Assembly (NCBI GenBank): GCA_958414825.1
Contig: CATYXQ010000004.1
Location: 14,368 to 78,367 of the forward strand
Reading direction: 5' to 3'
DNA length: 64,000 nucleotides
Source of the DNA: an uncultured Eubacteriales bacterium
GTDB lineage: Bacteria > Bacillota > Clostridia > Oscillospirales > CAG-272
Shown here: one piece after another, positions 47,819 through 56,303 of the stretch
Layout: every line of letters begins with the position of its first letter
Numbering within the stretch: the first letter of the stretch is position 1
Notes under the pieces: generated by a model
Seen by the model: only the letters and a program-made list of their open reading frames with translations
What the model was told of the DNA's origin: nothing
Databases searched by the model: none
Translations under genes and position numbers: made by a program

Positions 47819-47849
47819 CGTTGTCTCCTCCGTTTGCAGTCGCAGAAAT

Positions 47850-47878
47850 ATTATACATGTTCGCTGAACAAAAAGCAA
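47850..47878 (-). promoter_or_regulatory. Promoter of smpB-ssrA
   Basis: Minus-strand TTGCTT (47873-47878), 17 bp, TATAAT (47850-47855), 32 nt before the smpB start. ssrA may have an additional promoter inside smpB. Confidence 0.7.
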
Positions 47879-47922
47879 TAGAAAAAGTAGCGTGTAATCA
47901 AATTGTAATCTTTTAAAATGTA

Positions 47923-47952
47923 TTTACAAAACTGTTGAAACTGTGTTATAAT
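47923..47952 (+). promoter_or_regulatory. Promoter of the rimM-trmD operon
   Basis: TTTACA (47923-47928), 18 bp, TATAAT (47947-47952), divergent from smpB. Confidence 0.72.
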
Positions 47953-48083
47953 AGCAACGCTGACAGAATTTATACACGGACCGCTTTGTTTGGCTTTTAA
48001 AATATATGCAGAAAAACTGCGATATGGCTTTAGATAATAAAATAGGCAAAAGAGAAAATGTTTATACTCGAAGGACAAAAATA

Positions 48084-48587
48084 ATGAAGAAATTTCTGGA
48101 ATGCGGAAAAATTGTGAATACGCACGGAATTAACGGCGCGTTGCTGATTGAATCTTGGTGTGATTCGCCGCAGATATTGGCATCGTTGCCCATGGTTTAT
48201 GTATTGGAAAACGACAGCTATATTCCCATGCAAATGCAGCAGGCATCGCCGTATAAAGATAGGGTGCTTGCAAAATTTTCCGGAATTTCTTCGCCTGAGG
48301 CGGCATCGGCACTGAAAAATACAGTGATTTATGCGAATCGGGATGATATTCATCTTGAGGCAGGCGATTATTTTATACAGGATTTGATCGGTTTGCCGGT
48401 ATTTGACGAGACCGGAGGCGTTCGGTACGGAATTCTCCATGATGTAGTTTCCTATGGCGCTTCGGATTTATATGAGGTGGATACCGGAAAAAGCAAGGTC
48501 TTGGTGCCTGCTGTACCCGAATTCATAAAAAAGACAGATCCGGCTTGCGGAATTTATATACAGGCAATAGAGGGTATGTTTGAATGA
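48084..48587 (+). CDS. rimM: Ribosome maturation factor RimM
   Basis: 167 residues from ATG 48084 (AAGGA 9 nt upstream). N-terminal beta-barrel with CGKIVNTHGINGALLIESW, then the PRC-barrel with DLIGLPVFDETGGVRYGILH and VPAVPEFIKKTD. Assists 30S maturation. Overlaps trmD by 4 bp. rpsP and ffh, often neighbours, are absent here. Confidence 0.94.
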   Translation: MKKFLECGKIVNTHGINGALLIESWCDSPQILASLPMVYVLENDSYIPMQMQQASPYKDRVLAKFSGISSPEAASALKNTVIYANRDDIHLEAGDYFIQDLIGLPVFDETGGVRYGILHDVVSYGASDLYEVDTGKSKVLVPAVPEFIKKTDPACGIYIQAIEGMFE

Positions 48588-49294
48588 TGCGTTTTGATAT
48601 TCTGACGCTGTTTCCCGATCTTGTAACAACAATTTTGGCGTCCAGCATACTCGGACGGGCGCAAGACAGCGGCGCAATCAAAGTATACGCACATAATATA
48701 CGGGATTATTCACAGGACAAGCATCACCGCGTAGATGATACGCCATACGGCGGAGGCAAGGGAATGCTGATGGCGGCACCGCCGATCTATCAGTGTATAG
48801 AGGCGGTTAAAGCCATGCAGAGCTATGACAATATACGACGGAGAATTGTTTATTTGTCGCCTTGCGGGGAAGTGTTTAATCAGCGGAAAGCCGAGGCACT
48901 TGCGGCGTATGATAATTTGATTCTTCTGTGCGGTCATTATGAGGGCGTGGATGCGCGCGTACTCGAACTTTGTGTAGATGAGGAAATTTCGATCGGGAAT
49001 TTTGTGCTGACCGGCGGCGAACTGCCCGCCTGTATCGTTGCGGATGCGGTGGCGAGACTTGTGCCCGGCGTATTGGCGTCGCCGGAATGCTTTGAGAAAG
49101 AAAGTTTTTCGGGCGGGTTGCTTGAATATCCCCAATATACGCGCCCTTACGAGTTTATGGGTAAAACCGTGCCGGAAATTTTGATTTCGGGACATCATGA
49201 AAATATTGAAAAATGGCGTCTGGCACAGTCTGTGGAGATTACCAAAAAAAAACGCCCGGATCTTTATTCGGTGTGGGAGAAAGGTGAGCAATGA
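48584..49294 (+). CDS. trmD: tRNA (guanine-N1)-methyltransferase TrmD
   Basis: 236 residues. MRFDILTLFPDLV at the start, DDTPYGGGKGMLMAAPPIYQ, the deep-knot AdoMet site LLCGHYEGVDARVLELCVDE and IGNFVLTGGELPACIVADAV. It methylates G37 of tRNAs. Two adjacent Met codons; the first overlaps the rimM stop (ATGA). Confidence 0.97.
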   Translation: MMRFDILTLFPDLVTTILASSILGRAQDSGAIKVYAHNIRDYSQDKHHRVDDTPYGGGKGMLMAAPPIYQCIEAVKAMQSYDNIRRRIVYLSPCGEVFNQRKAEALAAYDNLILLCGHYEGVDARVLELCVDEEISIGNFVLTGGELPACIVADAVARLVPGVLASPECFEKESFSGGLLEYPQYTRPYEFMGKTVPEILISGHHENIEKWRLAQSVEITKKKRPDLYSVWEKGEQ

Positions 49295-51225
49295 AAACAG
49301 GATTTGGACAATGGTTTCGCGAACTTGTATCGGGCAGTGCGATTTGTCGGACTTTTGACCGGATCGGCAGTTTTTTGTACCGTAAGCTCGGCAGAGGACT
49401 TTACAGCTTTTTGTTCGGTTCGTATGACGATATTTGCGAAGTGTTTGATACCAGTGCATTTTCCAGCGCGGTATGCGGTCGGCGCAGCCGTATACGGCAT
49501 TATTTGGCGTCCAGCATGGAGGACAGTGTATATGTCACGGCGATTGCATCCATGATGCGGTATCTCAGCCGCCTTTCGCTTCGTGTGATCGGTGTGTTTT
49601 TACTTTCCTCCGGTTTTTATTCTTTGCTGGCACAGTTTATTTTGTATCTTGTGTATCAAGATAGGAAAAGTTTTGTTTTCGGCATTATATCTGCAGCAAT
49701 GATTTTGATTGGGTTGCCCTTTTTATTTTCCAAGCAGCCGCTTTGTGCGGCAGTGAAGAAAAGTTCGATTTTGGGCGGACTGTTTATTGATTTTTTTGGA
49801 TTCCCGGAACGTATGTTTGCTATGCCTGAAAAAGCGACGGGAAGAAAAAATATTGCTTTTATTTTAGGATTGCCTTTCGGAATTCTTTCCTGTTTTGTCA
49901 ATCCTGCTGTCTTGCTTTTGGGCATGGTCGGCTTGATTTTGGCATATCTGGTGCTTTTGAATCCGGAATGCGGTTTTTATATGATTTTGATGGGGCTTCC
50001 GTTTTTTGTGATTGTCGGTCGCCCGACCATTTTGCTTGCGTTGCTGACCGGGTATGTTATGTTTTGTTTTCTGATTAAGCTGATGCTGGGAAAACGGTAT
50101 TTTCGGTTTGAGCTTCTGGATTTTCTGGTTGCTTGCTTTATGGCTGTTATGCTGTTCGGCGGCATTGTTACGTACGGCGGAACTTTATCTTTGCGTTCGG
50201 CGCTGATTTACACGGTGTTGATTTTGGGATATTTCCTATCGGTTGGGCTTTTGAATTCCAAGAATAATCTCAAACGGGCTGTACGCGCGCTTTGCCTTTC
50301 GCTCTTTTTGGTCGGACTGTATGGATTGTATCAAAACTTTACTGGAAATATCTCGACGGAATGGATTGATACGGATATGTTTGACAGCATCGGCGGCCGT
50401 GTTGTTTCCACGTTTGAAAACCCGAATATGTTAGGGCAATATTTTATCCTGTTGCTTCCGATTCTTGCAGCCGCTGCAATCAGTGAACGTTCGTTAACTG
50501 CAAAATCGTCTTCTATGGTGGCTTTTGCGGTGGGGGCTGTTTGTTTGATTTATACTTGGGCGCGCGGCGCTTGGCTGGGATTTTTGTTTGCTGCGGTGAT
50601 CTTTTTGCTTATGTGGAGCCGGAAATCAATGGCGTTTCTTGTAACCGGTATATGCGCATTGCCTTTTTTGATTCCGTATCTGCCGGAAAGTATTTTAGCG
50701 CGTTTTTCCAGCATTGGAGATCTGACGGATACTTCCACCAATTATCGTGTATATATCTGGCGGGGCAGTATGAACTTGGCTTCCGATTACGCATGGACCG
50801 GAATTGGCGTTGGTGAGAGCGCATTTGATCGGATATATCCATATTATTCGTTCGCCGGGATTGAGAAAGCGCCGCATGCGCACAATTTGTTTTTGCAGTT
50901 GTTTATTGAGGTCGGTATTCCGGGATTTTTGATTTTTATGGCATTGCTGGTATGTTTTTTTCAAAGCGGATTTTCATTAGCAAAATGTGGAGAAGATAAA
51001 GGCGTTCGATTGATTGGTTGCGGCGCGGTTTGCGGCATCTTAGCTGCGCTTGTACAGGGAATGGCGGATTATATATGGTATAATTACCGCGTATTCTTTG
51101 TTTTTTGGGTCGTGGTTGGTATTGCATCCGCCACTAGAAGAATTGATGCGGAGAAGCGAAAGCGAAAAGGATCGGCAATGAGCGAAAATGCTGCGGATAT
51201 AACAATCGTGGGAGGGCTATTATGA
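49291..51225 (+). CDS. O-antigen ligase / Wzy-family polytopic membrane protein
   Basis: 644 residues, with about 12 membrane segments. The family motif region has FENPNMLGQYFILLLPILAA, YTWARGAWLGFLFAAVIFLL and the large loop SMNLASDYAWTGIGVGESAF, then PHAHNLFLQLFIEVGIPGFL. The HNxxLQ motif is typical. It polymerises or ligates surface polysaccharide. The N-terminal 170 residues are an extra basic domain. Overlaps trmD by 4 bp and the DUF4330 gene by 4 bp, so it belongs to this operon. Confidence 0.85.
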   Translation: MKTGFGQWFRELVSGSAICRTFDRIGSFLYRKLGRGLYSFLFGSYDDICEVFDTSAFSSAVCGRRSRIRHYLASSMEDSVYVTAIASMMRYLSRLSLRVIGVFLLSSGFYSLLAQFILYLVYQDRKSFVFGIISAAMILIGLPFLFSKQPLCAAVKKSSILGGLFIDFFGFPERMFAMPEKATGRKNIAFILGLPFGILSCFVNPAVLLLGMVGLILAYLVLLNPECGFYMILMGLPFFVIVGRPTILLALLTGYVMFCFLIKLMLGKRYFRFELLDFLVACFMAVMLFGGIVTYGGTLSLRSALIYTVLILGYFLSVGLLNSKNNLKRAVRALCLSLFLVGLYGLYQNFTGNISTEWIDTDMFDSIGGRVVSTFENPNMLGQYFILLLPILAAAAISERSLTAKSSSMVAFAVGAVCLIYTWARGAWLGFLFAAVIFLLMWSRKSMAFLVTGICALPFLIPYLPESILARFSSIGDLTDTSTNYRVYIWRGSMNLASDYAWTGIGVGESAFDRIYPYYSFAGIEKAPHAHNLFLQLFIEVGIPGFLIFMALLVCFFQSGFSLAKCGEDKGVRLIGCGAVCGILAALVQGMADYIWYNYRVFFVFWVVVGIASATRRIDAEKRKRKGSAMSENAADITIVGGLL

Positions 51226-51710
51226 TAGGAGAAGAAAAAAAGGGAATCCGTGTCAATATTGTGGATATTCTGATAACCGTTGCGATTGCATGCTTGATTA
51301 CATTTTGCGTTTTGATGCTTGCCAATGCATTTGGAACAGATGCGGCTGCGAAAACGGATGTGACTGTGGAATATACGATTCAATTCCGCGGACTCAGAAG
51401 CGAGTTTGCCAATAAAGTAAAAAGCGGTGATATTGTTATTGATGCGCAGAAGCGCCAGGGGCTTGGAACGGTGCAGTCGATAAAATATTCTCCATATATT
51501 GTGGATGTATATGATTCCGAAACTGGTGAGATGGTTGCCGCAGAGCACCCCTCCTATATTACACTTGAGATAACGGTTCTTGCAAACGGATATATTTCCG
51601 GGGAAATGTATTACGTTAACGGCATTAAAATGGGGGTCGGTGCAGGGCTGAGCATCCATACAAAAAATTTCGCGGGCACCGGTTATATCAGTGCTATGCG
51701 AGTTGAGTGA
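51222..51710 (+). CDS. DUF4330 membrane-anchored protein 1
   Basis: 162 residues: membrane helix (ILITVAIACLITFCVLMLAN), then a DUF4330 body with VEYTIQFRGLRSEFANKVKS, GDIVIDAQKRQGLGTVQSIK and TLEITVLANGYISGEMYYVN. Extracytoplasmic. Encoded with the O-antigen-ligase-like protein, so a part of surface polymer export is likely. Function unproven. Confidence 0.85.
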   Translation: MIGEEKKGIRVNIVDILITVAIACLITFCVLMLANAFGTDAAAKTDVTVEYTIQFRGLRSEFANKVKSGDIVIDAQKRQGLGTVQSIKYSPYIVDVYDSETGEMVAAEHPSYITLEITVLANGYISGEMYYVNGIKMGVGAGLSIHTKNFAGTGYISAMRVE

Positions 51711-51721
51711 GGAGGGGAAAG

Positions 51722-52201
51722 ATGGCTGCTAAAAAATTCAGAATTAATATATTGGATTTTGTCATTTTTGCCGTTGTTGTTCTATGCATTGCAGGGGTCT
51801 TTTTGCGCAGCGGAAAAAAGAGTACAGATGAAAAGCTTGAAACGCAGACTGCCCTGATTTCATTCAGCATCAGTAATGTTCAGGCTGCGTCAGTTGATTG
51901 TTTTGAAGACGGCGACCTTGTATACAGTGAATCGCTTGGCTGTAATATGGGGAGAATAGTCGGTGAAAGCATTGTTGCAACACCTGCAATCTTATATATC
52001 GAAGATGACGGAGCCGTTGTGGAAGCTGTGTCCGGCCTTGAACGTGTAGATATTGTCGGCTCTTTTATCAGCGAGGGGAAGATGAGCGAAAGCGGTTTTT
52101 TGATTGGCGGCACCCAATATATTGCGCCCGGCATGACTACGCTTGTATATTTACCGAAGATTAATGTAAATATTTTGATAACCGGTGTTGAATTACAATA
52201 A
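51722..52201 (+). CDS. DUF4330 membrane-anchored protein 2
   Basis: 159 residues from ATG 51722 with GAGGAGG 7 nt upstream. Helix (ILDFVIFAVVVLCIAGVFLR) then LISFSISNVQAASVDCFEDG and GGTQYIAPGMTTLVYLPKIN. Paralogue of the preceding gene; the two may form a heteromer. Last gene of the rimM operon. Confidence 0.82.
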   Translation: MAAKKFRINILDFVIFAVVVLCIAGVFLRSGKKSTDEKLETQTALISFSISNVQAASVDCFEDGDLVYSESLGCNMGRIVGESIVATPAILYIEDDGAVVEAVSGLERVDIVGSFISEGKMSESGFLIGGTQYIAPGMTTLVYLPKINVNILITGVELQ

Positions 52202-52245
52202 GAAATTGTCTATTCTCACCAAAATTAAAAAAATCTTAAAAACCC

Positions 52246-52274
52246 TTGCATTTATAATGTAAATTTGCTATACT
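52246..52274 (+). promoter_or_regulatory. Promoter of the HPr gene
   Basis: TTGCAT (52246-52251), 17 bp, TATACT (52269-52274), about 75 nt before the start. Confidence 0.7.
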
Positions 52275-52348
52275 ATTTTATAAGATATGAACCAAATAAT
52301 CAGCATGATAAACGGATATTGTTAAAGGATTAAAGGAGCGTATTTCTG

Positions 52349-52612
52349 ATGATGACCCGTGAAGTTACAATCAAAAACAGCGTTGGTTTGCATGCAAGAC
52401 CGGCCACATTCTTTATTCATAAAGCTAATTCCTACAAAAGTTCAATTTGGGTGGAGAAAGATGATCGGAGCGTGAATGCGAAAAGCCTTCTCGGCGTGCT
52501 GTCTCTCGGAATTGTCAATGGTATGACAATTACGCTGGTAGCTGACGGTTCAGATGAAAAAGAGGCAATAGCTGGGCTTGAGGAACTAATTGAGAACGGT
52601 TTTAACGAATAA
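52349..52612 (+). CDS. ptsH: HPr-family phosphocarrier protein
   Basis: 87 residues. The histidine loop is GLHARPA (His16 or 15 counting from the second Met), and the regulatory serine lies in NAKSLLGVLSLGIVNGM, the HprK site (both residues present). So it can act as HPr in PTS or in CcpA-type control. No PTS enzyme genes are in the window. Two start codons in tandem; AAAGGAG upstream. Confidence 0.92.
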   Translation: MMTREVTIKNSVGLHARPATFFIHKANSYKSSIWVEKDDRSVNAKSLLGVLSLGIVNGMTITLVADGSDEKEAIAGLEELIENGFNE

Positions 52613-52631
52613 GCAAAGATAAAAATGAGTA

Positions 52632-52675
52632 TTGGGCGAGCATGACGGTTATTCGTTGTGATCGCCCAAATTTCG
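52632..52675 (+). terminator. Hairpin after the HPr gene
   Basis: TTGGGCGA / TCGCCCAA outer stem with an inner imperfect stem CATGACG / CGTTGTG; only ATTTCGTATTT follows. A probable but weak terminator. Confidence 0.5.
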
Positions 52676-52736
52676 TATTTCAGCCCGTGCGTTCTTTAGT
52701 TGACTGAAATGAGAAAGTTGAAAATCGGAGGTTCGT

Positions 52737-54587
52737 ATGATGGAGAATAAGCGTTTGCCGCAGTTGTTGGAAAAGGCAAATTCTTTGCCAGTGCGGCCGG
52801 GTGTTTACCTAATGAAAAATGAAAGCGGTACGGTAATTTATGTAGGCAAGTCTCGAAAGCTTAAAAATCGGGTATCACAGTACTTTCAAAACAGTCAAAA
52901 AAATTTGAAAACGGCAAAAATGGTTTCCGCCGTTCACGATTTTGATTTTTTTCTTTGTGATACCGAGATGGAAGCGCTTACTTTGGAAAATGTTCTGATT
53001 AAGGAATATTATCCTAAATATAATATTAATTTGAAAGATTCCAAATCGTATCCCTATATAAAGGTAAGTGTCGGAGAGGAATATCCGCGCTTAGTTGTGA
53101 CGCGCACTCGCAGTGCGGATAAAGCAAAATATTTTGGGCCTTATTCGGGGGCGGGGATTGCGTATAACATTGTGGATACGCTTTGTAAGACGCTCGGATT
53201 GCCGAATTGTAAGCGCCAATTTCCGCGGGATATCGGCAGAGGCCGTCCTTGCGTGTATTATCAAATCGGTCAATGCATGGGCGCTTGCCGGAAAAATGCA
53301 TCCAAGGAAGACTATGCGGCGGCGGTAAGCGCCGCTTTGCGTGTACTCGGCGGAGATTTTGAATTGGCAAAAAATGAACTTGAAACACGTATGCTTCGTA
53401 TGGCCGAACGGGAAAATTTCGAGGCTGCTGCCAGATGTCGGGACAGTATTGCGGCATTGGATAAAATTTCGCAGCGGCAAAAAGTTGTTTCTTCTCCGAA
53501 AGCGGATCAGGATGTAGTTGCTTTGTACAGCGAGGAGCGCTGCAGCGTGATATCGGTATTTTATATTCGGAGCGGTATGCTTGTGGATAAAGATGAATTC
53601 GTTTTCTCTGCGGATGAGATTATTGAGGCCGAGGAAATTCCGACCTTTCTTTGCGGGCTTTATTCTGAGCGCACATATATTCCCAAAGAGATACTTTTGG
53701 CTGAATGTGTAGATGACGATGAAAGTTTGGCCGCGCTTTCGGATTTGCTTTCGGAAAAAGCCGGACGCCGCGTTTCGGTTCATACGCCGCTTCGCGGAGA
53801 ATTGCGTCATCTTTGTGATATGGTCCAGGACAATGCGCGTGAAAAGGCGGAGAAATTTACGCAGGAAAATGAACGTGATAACAAGATGCTGCATAAACTC
53901 GGCAAACTTTTGGCCTTGCCAAGTCCGCCAGTGCGGATTGAGGCTTATGATATTTCCAATCTCGGTACAGAGCATATTACAGCGGGGATGGTAGTTGCCG
54001 AAAACGGGCGTTTGAAAAAACGAGATTACAGGACGTTTACGATTCGAACAACAGCGGGTATAGATGATTATGGCGCCATGCGCGAGGCGCTTTCCCGGCG
54101 TCTTGCGCACCTGGGACGGGGACAGGGGAGTTTTTCACAGGCGCCGGATTTGATTTTATTGGACGGCGGCGCTGGTCATGTATCCTCTGTACGCGCGCTC
54201 CTTTCCGAAATGGGATTGAGTATCCCGGTTTACGGAATGGTCAAAGATTCCTATCATAAAACACGGGCATTATCGGATGGAACGCGGGACATTAGCATTG
54301 CGCGCGAACAAAGCATTTATGTTTTTATATTTAGTTTGCAGGAAGAGGTTCATCGTTTTGCGGTAAGTCAGATGAGCGGCGCCAAACGAAAAACTCTGAA
54401 AAAATCTATACTGGAAAATATAAACGGGATCGGTCCGGCAAAAGCTAAAAAATATCTAAAGGCGGCCGGAGGACTTGCAGGGCTTAAGGGCGTCGATGCC
54501 GGTATACTGGAGAAAAAAGGAATTCCCGCAAAGGATGCTCAAAAAATCGCACAATATTTTGCAGAAAAACAAGGGGGAAGCGTATGA
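52737..54587 (+). CDS. uvrC: Excinuclease ABC subunit C
   Basis: 616 residues. GIY-YIG nuclease (PGVYLMKNESGTVIYVGKSR), Cys-type cluster (CVYYQIGQCMGACRKN), UVR motif (ELETRMLRMAERENFEAAAR), RNase H-like domain (RIEAYDISNLGTEHITAGMV; LILLDGGAGHVSSV) and C-terminal helix-hairpin-helix (NINGIGPAKAKKYLK). Makes the dual incision in nucleotide excision repair. GGAGG upstream. Confidence 0.97.
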   Translation: MMENKRLPQLLEKANSLPVRPGVYLMKNESGTVIYVGKSRKLKNRVSQYFQNSQKNLKTAKMVSAVHDFDFFLCDTEMEALTLENVLIKEYYPKYNINLKDSKSYPYIKVSVGEEYPRLVVTRTRSADKAKYFGPYSGAGIAYNIVDTLCKTLGLPNCKRQFPRDIGRGRPCVYYQIGQCMGACRKNASKEDYAAAVSAALRVLGGDFELAKNELETRMLRMAERENFEAAARCRDSIAALDKISQRQKVVSSPKADQDVVALYSEERCSVISVFYIRSGMLVDKDEFVFSADEIIEAEEIPTFLCGLYSERTYIPKEILLAECVDDDESLAALSDLLSEKAGRRVSVHTPLRGELRHLCDMVQDNAREKAEKFTQENERDNKMLHKLGKLLALPSPPVRIEAYDISNLGTEHITAGMVVAENGRLKKRDYRTFTIRTTAGIDDYGAMREALSRRLAHLGRGQGSFSQAPDLILLDGGAGHVSSVRALLSEMGLSIPVYGMVKDSYHKTRALSDGTRDISIAREQSIYVFIFSLQEEVHRFAVSQMSGAKRKTLKKSILENINGIGPAKAKKYLKAAGGLAGLKGVDAGILEKKGIPAKDAQKIAQYFAEKQGGSV

Positions 54588-55204
54588 GAATCATAACGGG
54601 TACAGCCCGAGGAACCAAGTTGCTTACGCCGGAAGGCGAAAATACGCGTCCTACTTCGGAACGCGCTAAAGAAGCGCTGTTTTCTATGATTCAGTTTGAT
54701 ATTGACGGTCGCCGCGCGCTGGATTTATTTGCCGGTTCTGGGCAACTTGGGCTGGAAGCTTTGAGCCGCGGCGCAGCGTCTTGCATGTTTGTGGATGCTT
54801 CGGCTGAAGCAATGGAAATTGTGAAGCAAAATATCGAAAAAACACATTTTCGTGAGAAGAGTAAAACGCTCATTTCGGATTATCGCAGCTATTTGCGCAA
54901 AGCGTCCGGACGGACTGCGTTTGACTTGATTTTTTTGGATCCGCCTTATACTTCCGGCGCGTTGGAAGATGCACTTCGGCGGTTATATCGCACAGAATTG
55001 ATGGCGCGCGGGTGCTTGCTGATTTGTGAAAGCGAAGCGGGCGAGATCTTGGAACGGGGCGAGAAGCTGTCGGAAATGTATTGCGCTTTGAAAAGCGGCG
55101 GTTACGGCAGAGTGCACATTGATATTCTTACCCCAAGTGAAAAGTATTTTGAGGAGACGCGGGAAAATGAGCGGGAAAATTGCGGTCGTACAGGGGAGCT
55201 TTGA
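54584..55204 (+). CDS. rsmD: 16S rRNA (guanine966-N2)-methyltransferase RsmD
   Basis: 206 residues. MRIITGTARGTKLLTPEGEN, TRPTSERAKEALFSMI, the AdoMet motif RALDLFAGSGQLGLEALSRG and catalytic FLDPPYTSG. Overlaps uvrC by 4 bp and coaD by 38 bp. Confidence 0.95.
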   Translation: MRIITGTARGTKLLTPEGENTRPTSERAKEALFSMIQFDIDGRRALDLFAGSGQLGLEALSRGAASCMFVDASAEAMEIVKQNIEKTHFREKSKTLISDYRSYLRKASGRTAFDLIFLDPPYTSGALEDALRRLYRTELMARGCLLICESEAGEILERGEKLSEMYCALKSGGYGRVHIDILTPSEKYFEETRENERENCGRTGEL

Positions 55205-55658
55205 TCCCATGACGATAGGACATGCGGATGTTGTTCGACGGGCAGCGGTATTGTTTGACCGGGTGATTGTAGCCGTGGCGCAGAATGCGGAGAAGCAGCA
55301 TATGTTTACTTCGGCGCAGCGTATGCGGCTCGCGTGCGCTGCGCTTTCGGGAATAGAGAACGTGTCGGTTGAAATCTGCGAGGGGTATGTTGCCGATTTT
55401 GCATCCAAACGGAATGCGGATGTATTTGTTCGTGGAATTCGGGACTCTGGGGATTTGGAGTATGAGCGTCAAATGGCCGAATTTAATTTCGGACGAGCCG
55501 GACTGGATACTATTTTTTTGTTTGCCGCTCCCAAATACCATGAAGTTTGCTCTACCGAGGTGCGCCGGAGACTGTGTAGCGGTGATGAAATCAGTATGTT
55601 TGTCTCCAAAGAGGAGGAGGCATTGTTACATTATTTTCGGGAATTTCCCACAGCTTGA
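55167..55658 (+). CDS. coaD: Phosphopantetheine adenylyltransferase
   Basis: 163 residues from ATG 55167, GAGGAG 10 nt upstream. GSFDPMTIGHADVVRRAAVL (T/HxGH nucleotidyl-transfer motif), VRGIRDSGDLEYERQMAEFN and EVCSTEVRRRL. Makes dephospho-CoA. Pair with rsmD is common in Gram-positives. Confidence 0.96.
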   Translation: MSGKIAVVQGSFDPMTIGHADVVRRAAVLFDRVIVAVAQNAEKQHMFTSAQRMRLACAALSGIENVSVEICEGYVADFASKRNADVFVRGIRDSGDLEYERQMAEFNFGRAGLDTIFLFAAPKYHEVCSTEVRRRLCSGDEISMFVSKEEEALLHYFREFPTA

Positions 55659-55796
55659 TATATGAGGGTGAGCGCGTTTTTCCCTTTTGACAGTCATATA
55701 ATTGTATTTGTGAATGATCGTTATGATAAAGAAGCGGACAGGATAGGTCATAGAAATCCGAAAATAATAATTCATCAAAAAGGATTTTATCGAGAT

Positions 55797-56063
55797 ATGG
55801 ATGATGTTATTAAAGGAAAATGCAGAACAGATTGTATCACTTGCGGTTTTAGGGAAAAAATGAACTGCAAGGGGTGTATTGAAATGGATGGAAATCTTTT
55901 TTGGGGTCAATGTGATATTTATAAATGTGCCAAAAATAAAGGCTTTGAGCATTGCGGTATGTGTGATAAATTACCTTGTGGAGAGTTGACGCATTATATT
56001 GAAACCGGGCACAACCCCAATCGTTTGAAAAACCTTAAAAAGTGGAAAGAAGAGGTATTGTAA
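55797..56063 (+). CDS. DUF3795-type Cys-rich protein
   Basis: 88 residues from ATG 55797 (AAAGGA about 13 nt upstream; open frame from 55662). Cys pattern KCRTDCITCGFREKMNCKGC, CDIYKCAKNKGFEHCGMCDK, LPCGELTHY. About eleven Cys suggest zinc or iron-sulfur binding. Function unknown. Confidence 0.75.
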   Translation: MDDVIKGKCRTDCITCGFREKMNCKGCIEMDGNLFWGQCDIYKCAKNKGFEHCGMCDKLPCGELTHYIETGHNPNRLKNLKKWKEEVL

Positions 56064-56227
56064 TTTCATAATTTATAAGGTTTTGGGACGTCTCAACAGT
56101 GCAATATTATGCATTGGCGTATAATAACTTCACCTATAAACGTTTATTTTATCCTATACTTCACCAGACGTTTTAGGAAATTAGTGGAAGAATATGTAAA
56201 TTAATAGAAATAGTAAAGATTTTATAG

Positions 56228-56256
56228 TTGCTAAATCATTTCAGGTATAGTATAAT
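56228..56256 (+). promoter_or_regulatory. Promoter of the pcrA-radA operon
   Basis: TTGCTA (56228-56233), 17 bp, TATAAT (56251-56256), 48 nt before the pcrA start. The rest of 56064-56227 shows no supported element. Confidence 0.72.
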
Positions 56257-56303
56257 TAATTTTATACATGAATCTTCAATTAAATGTGTGAAAGGGCGGT
56301 CGA

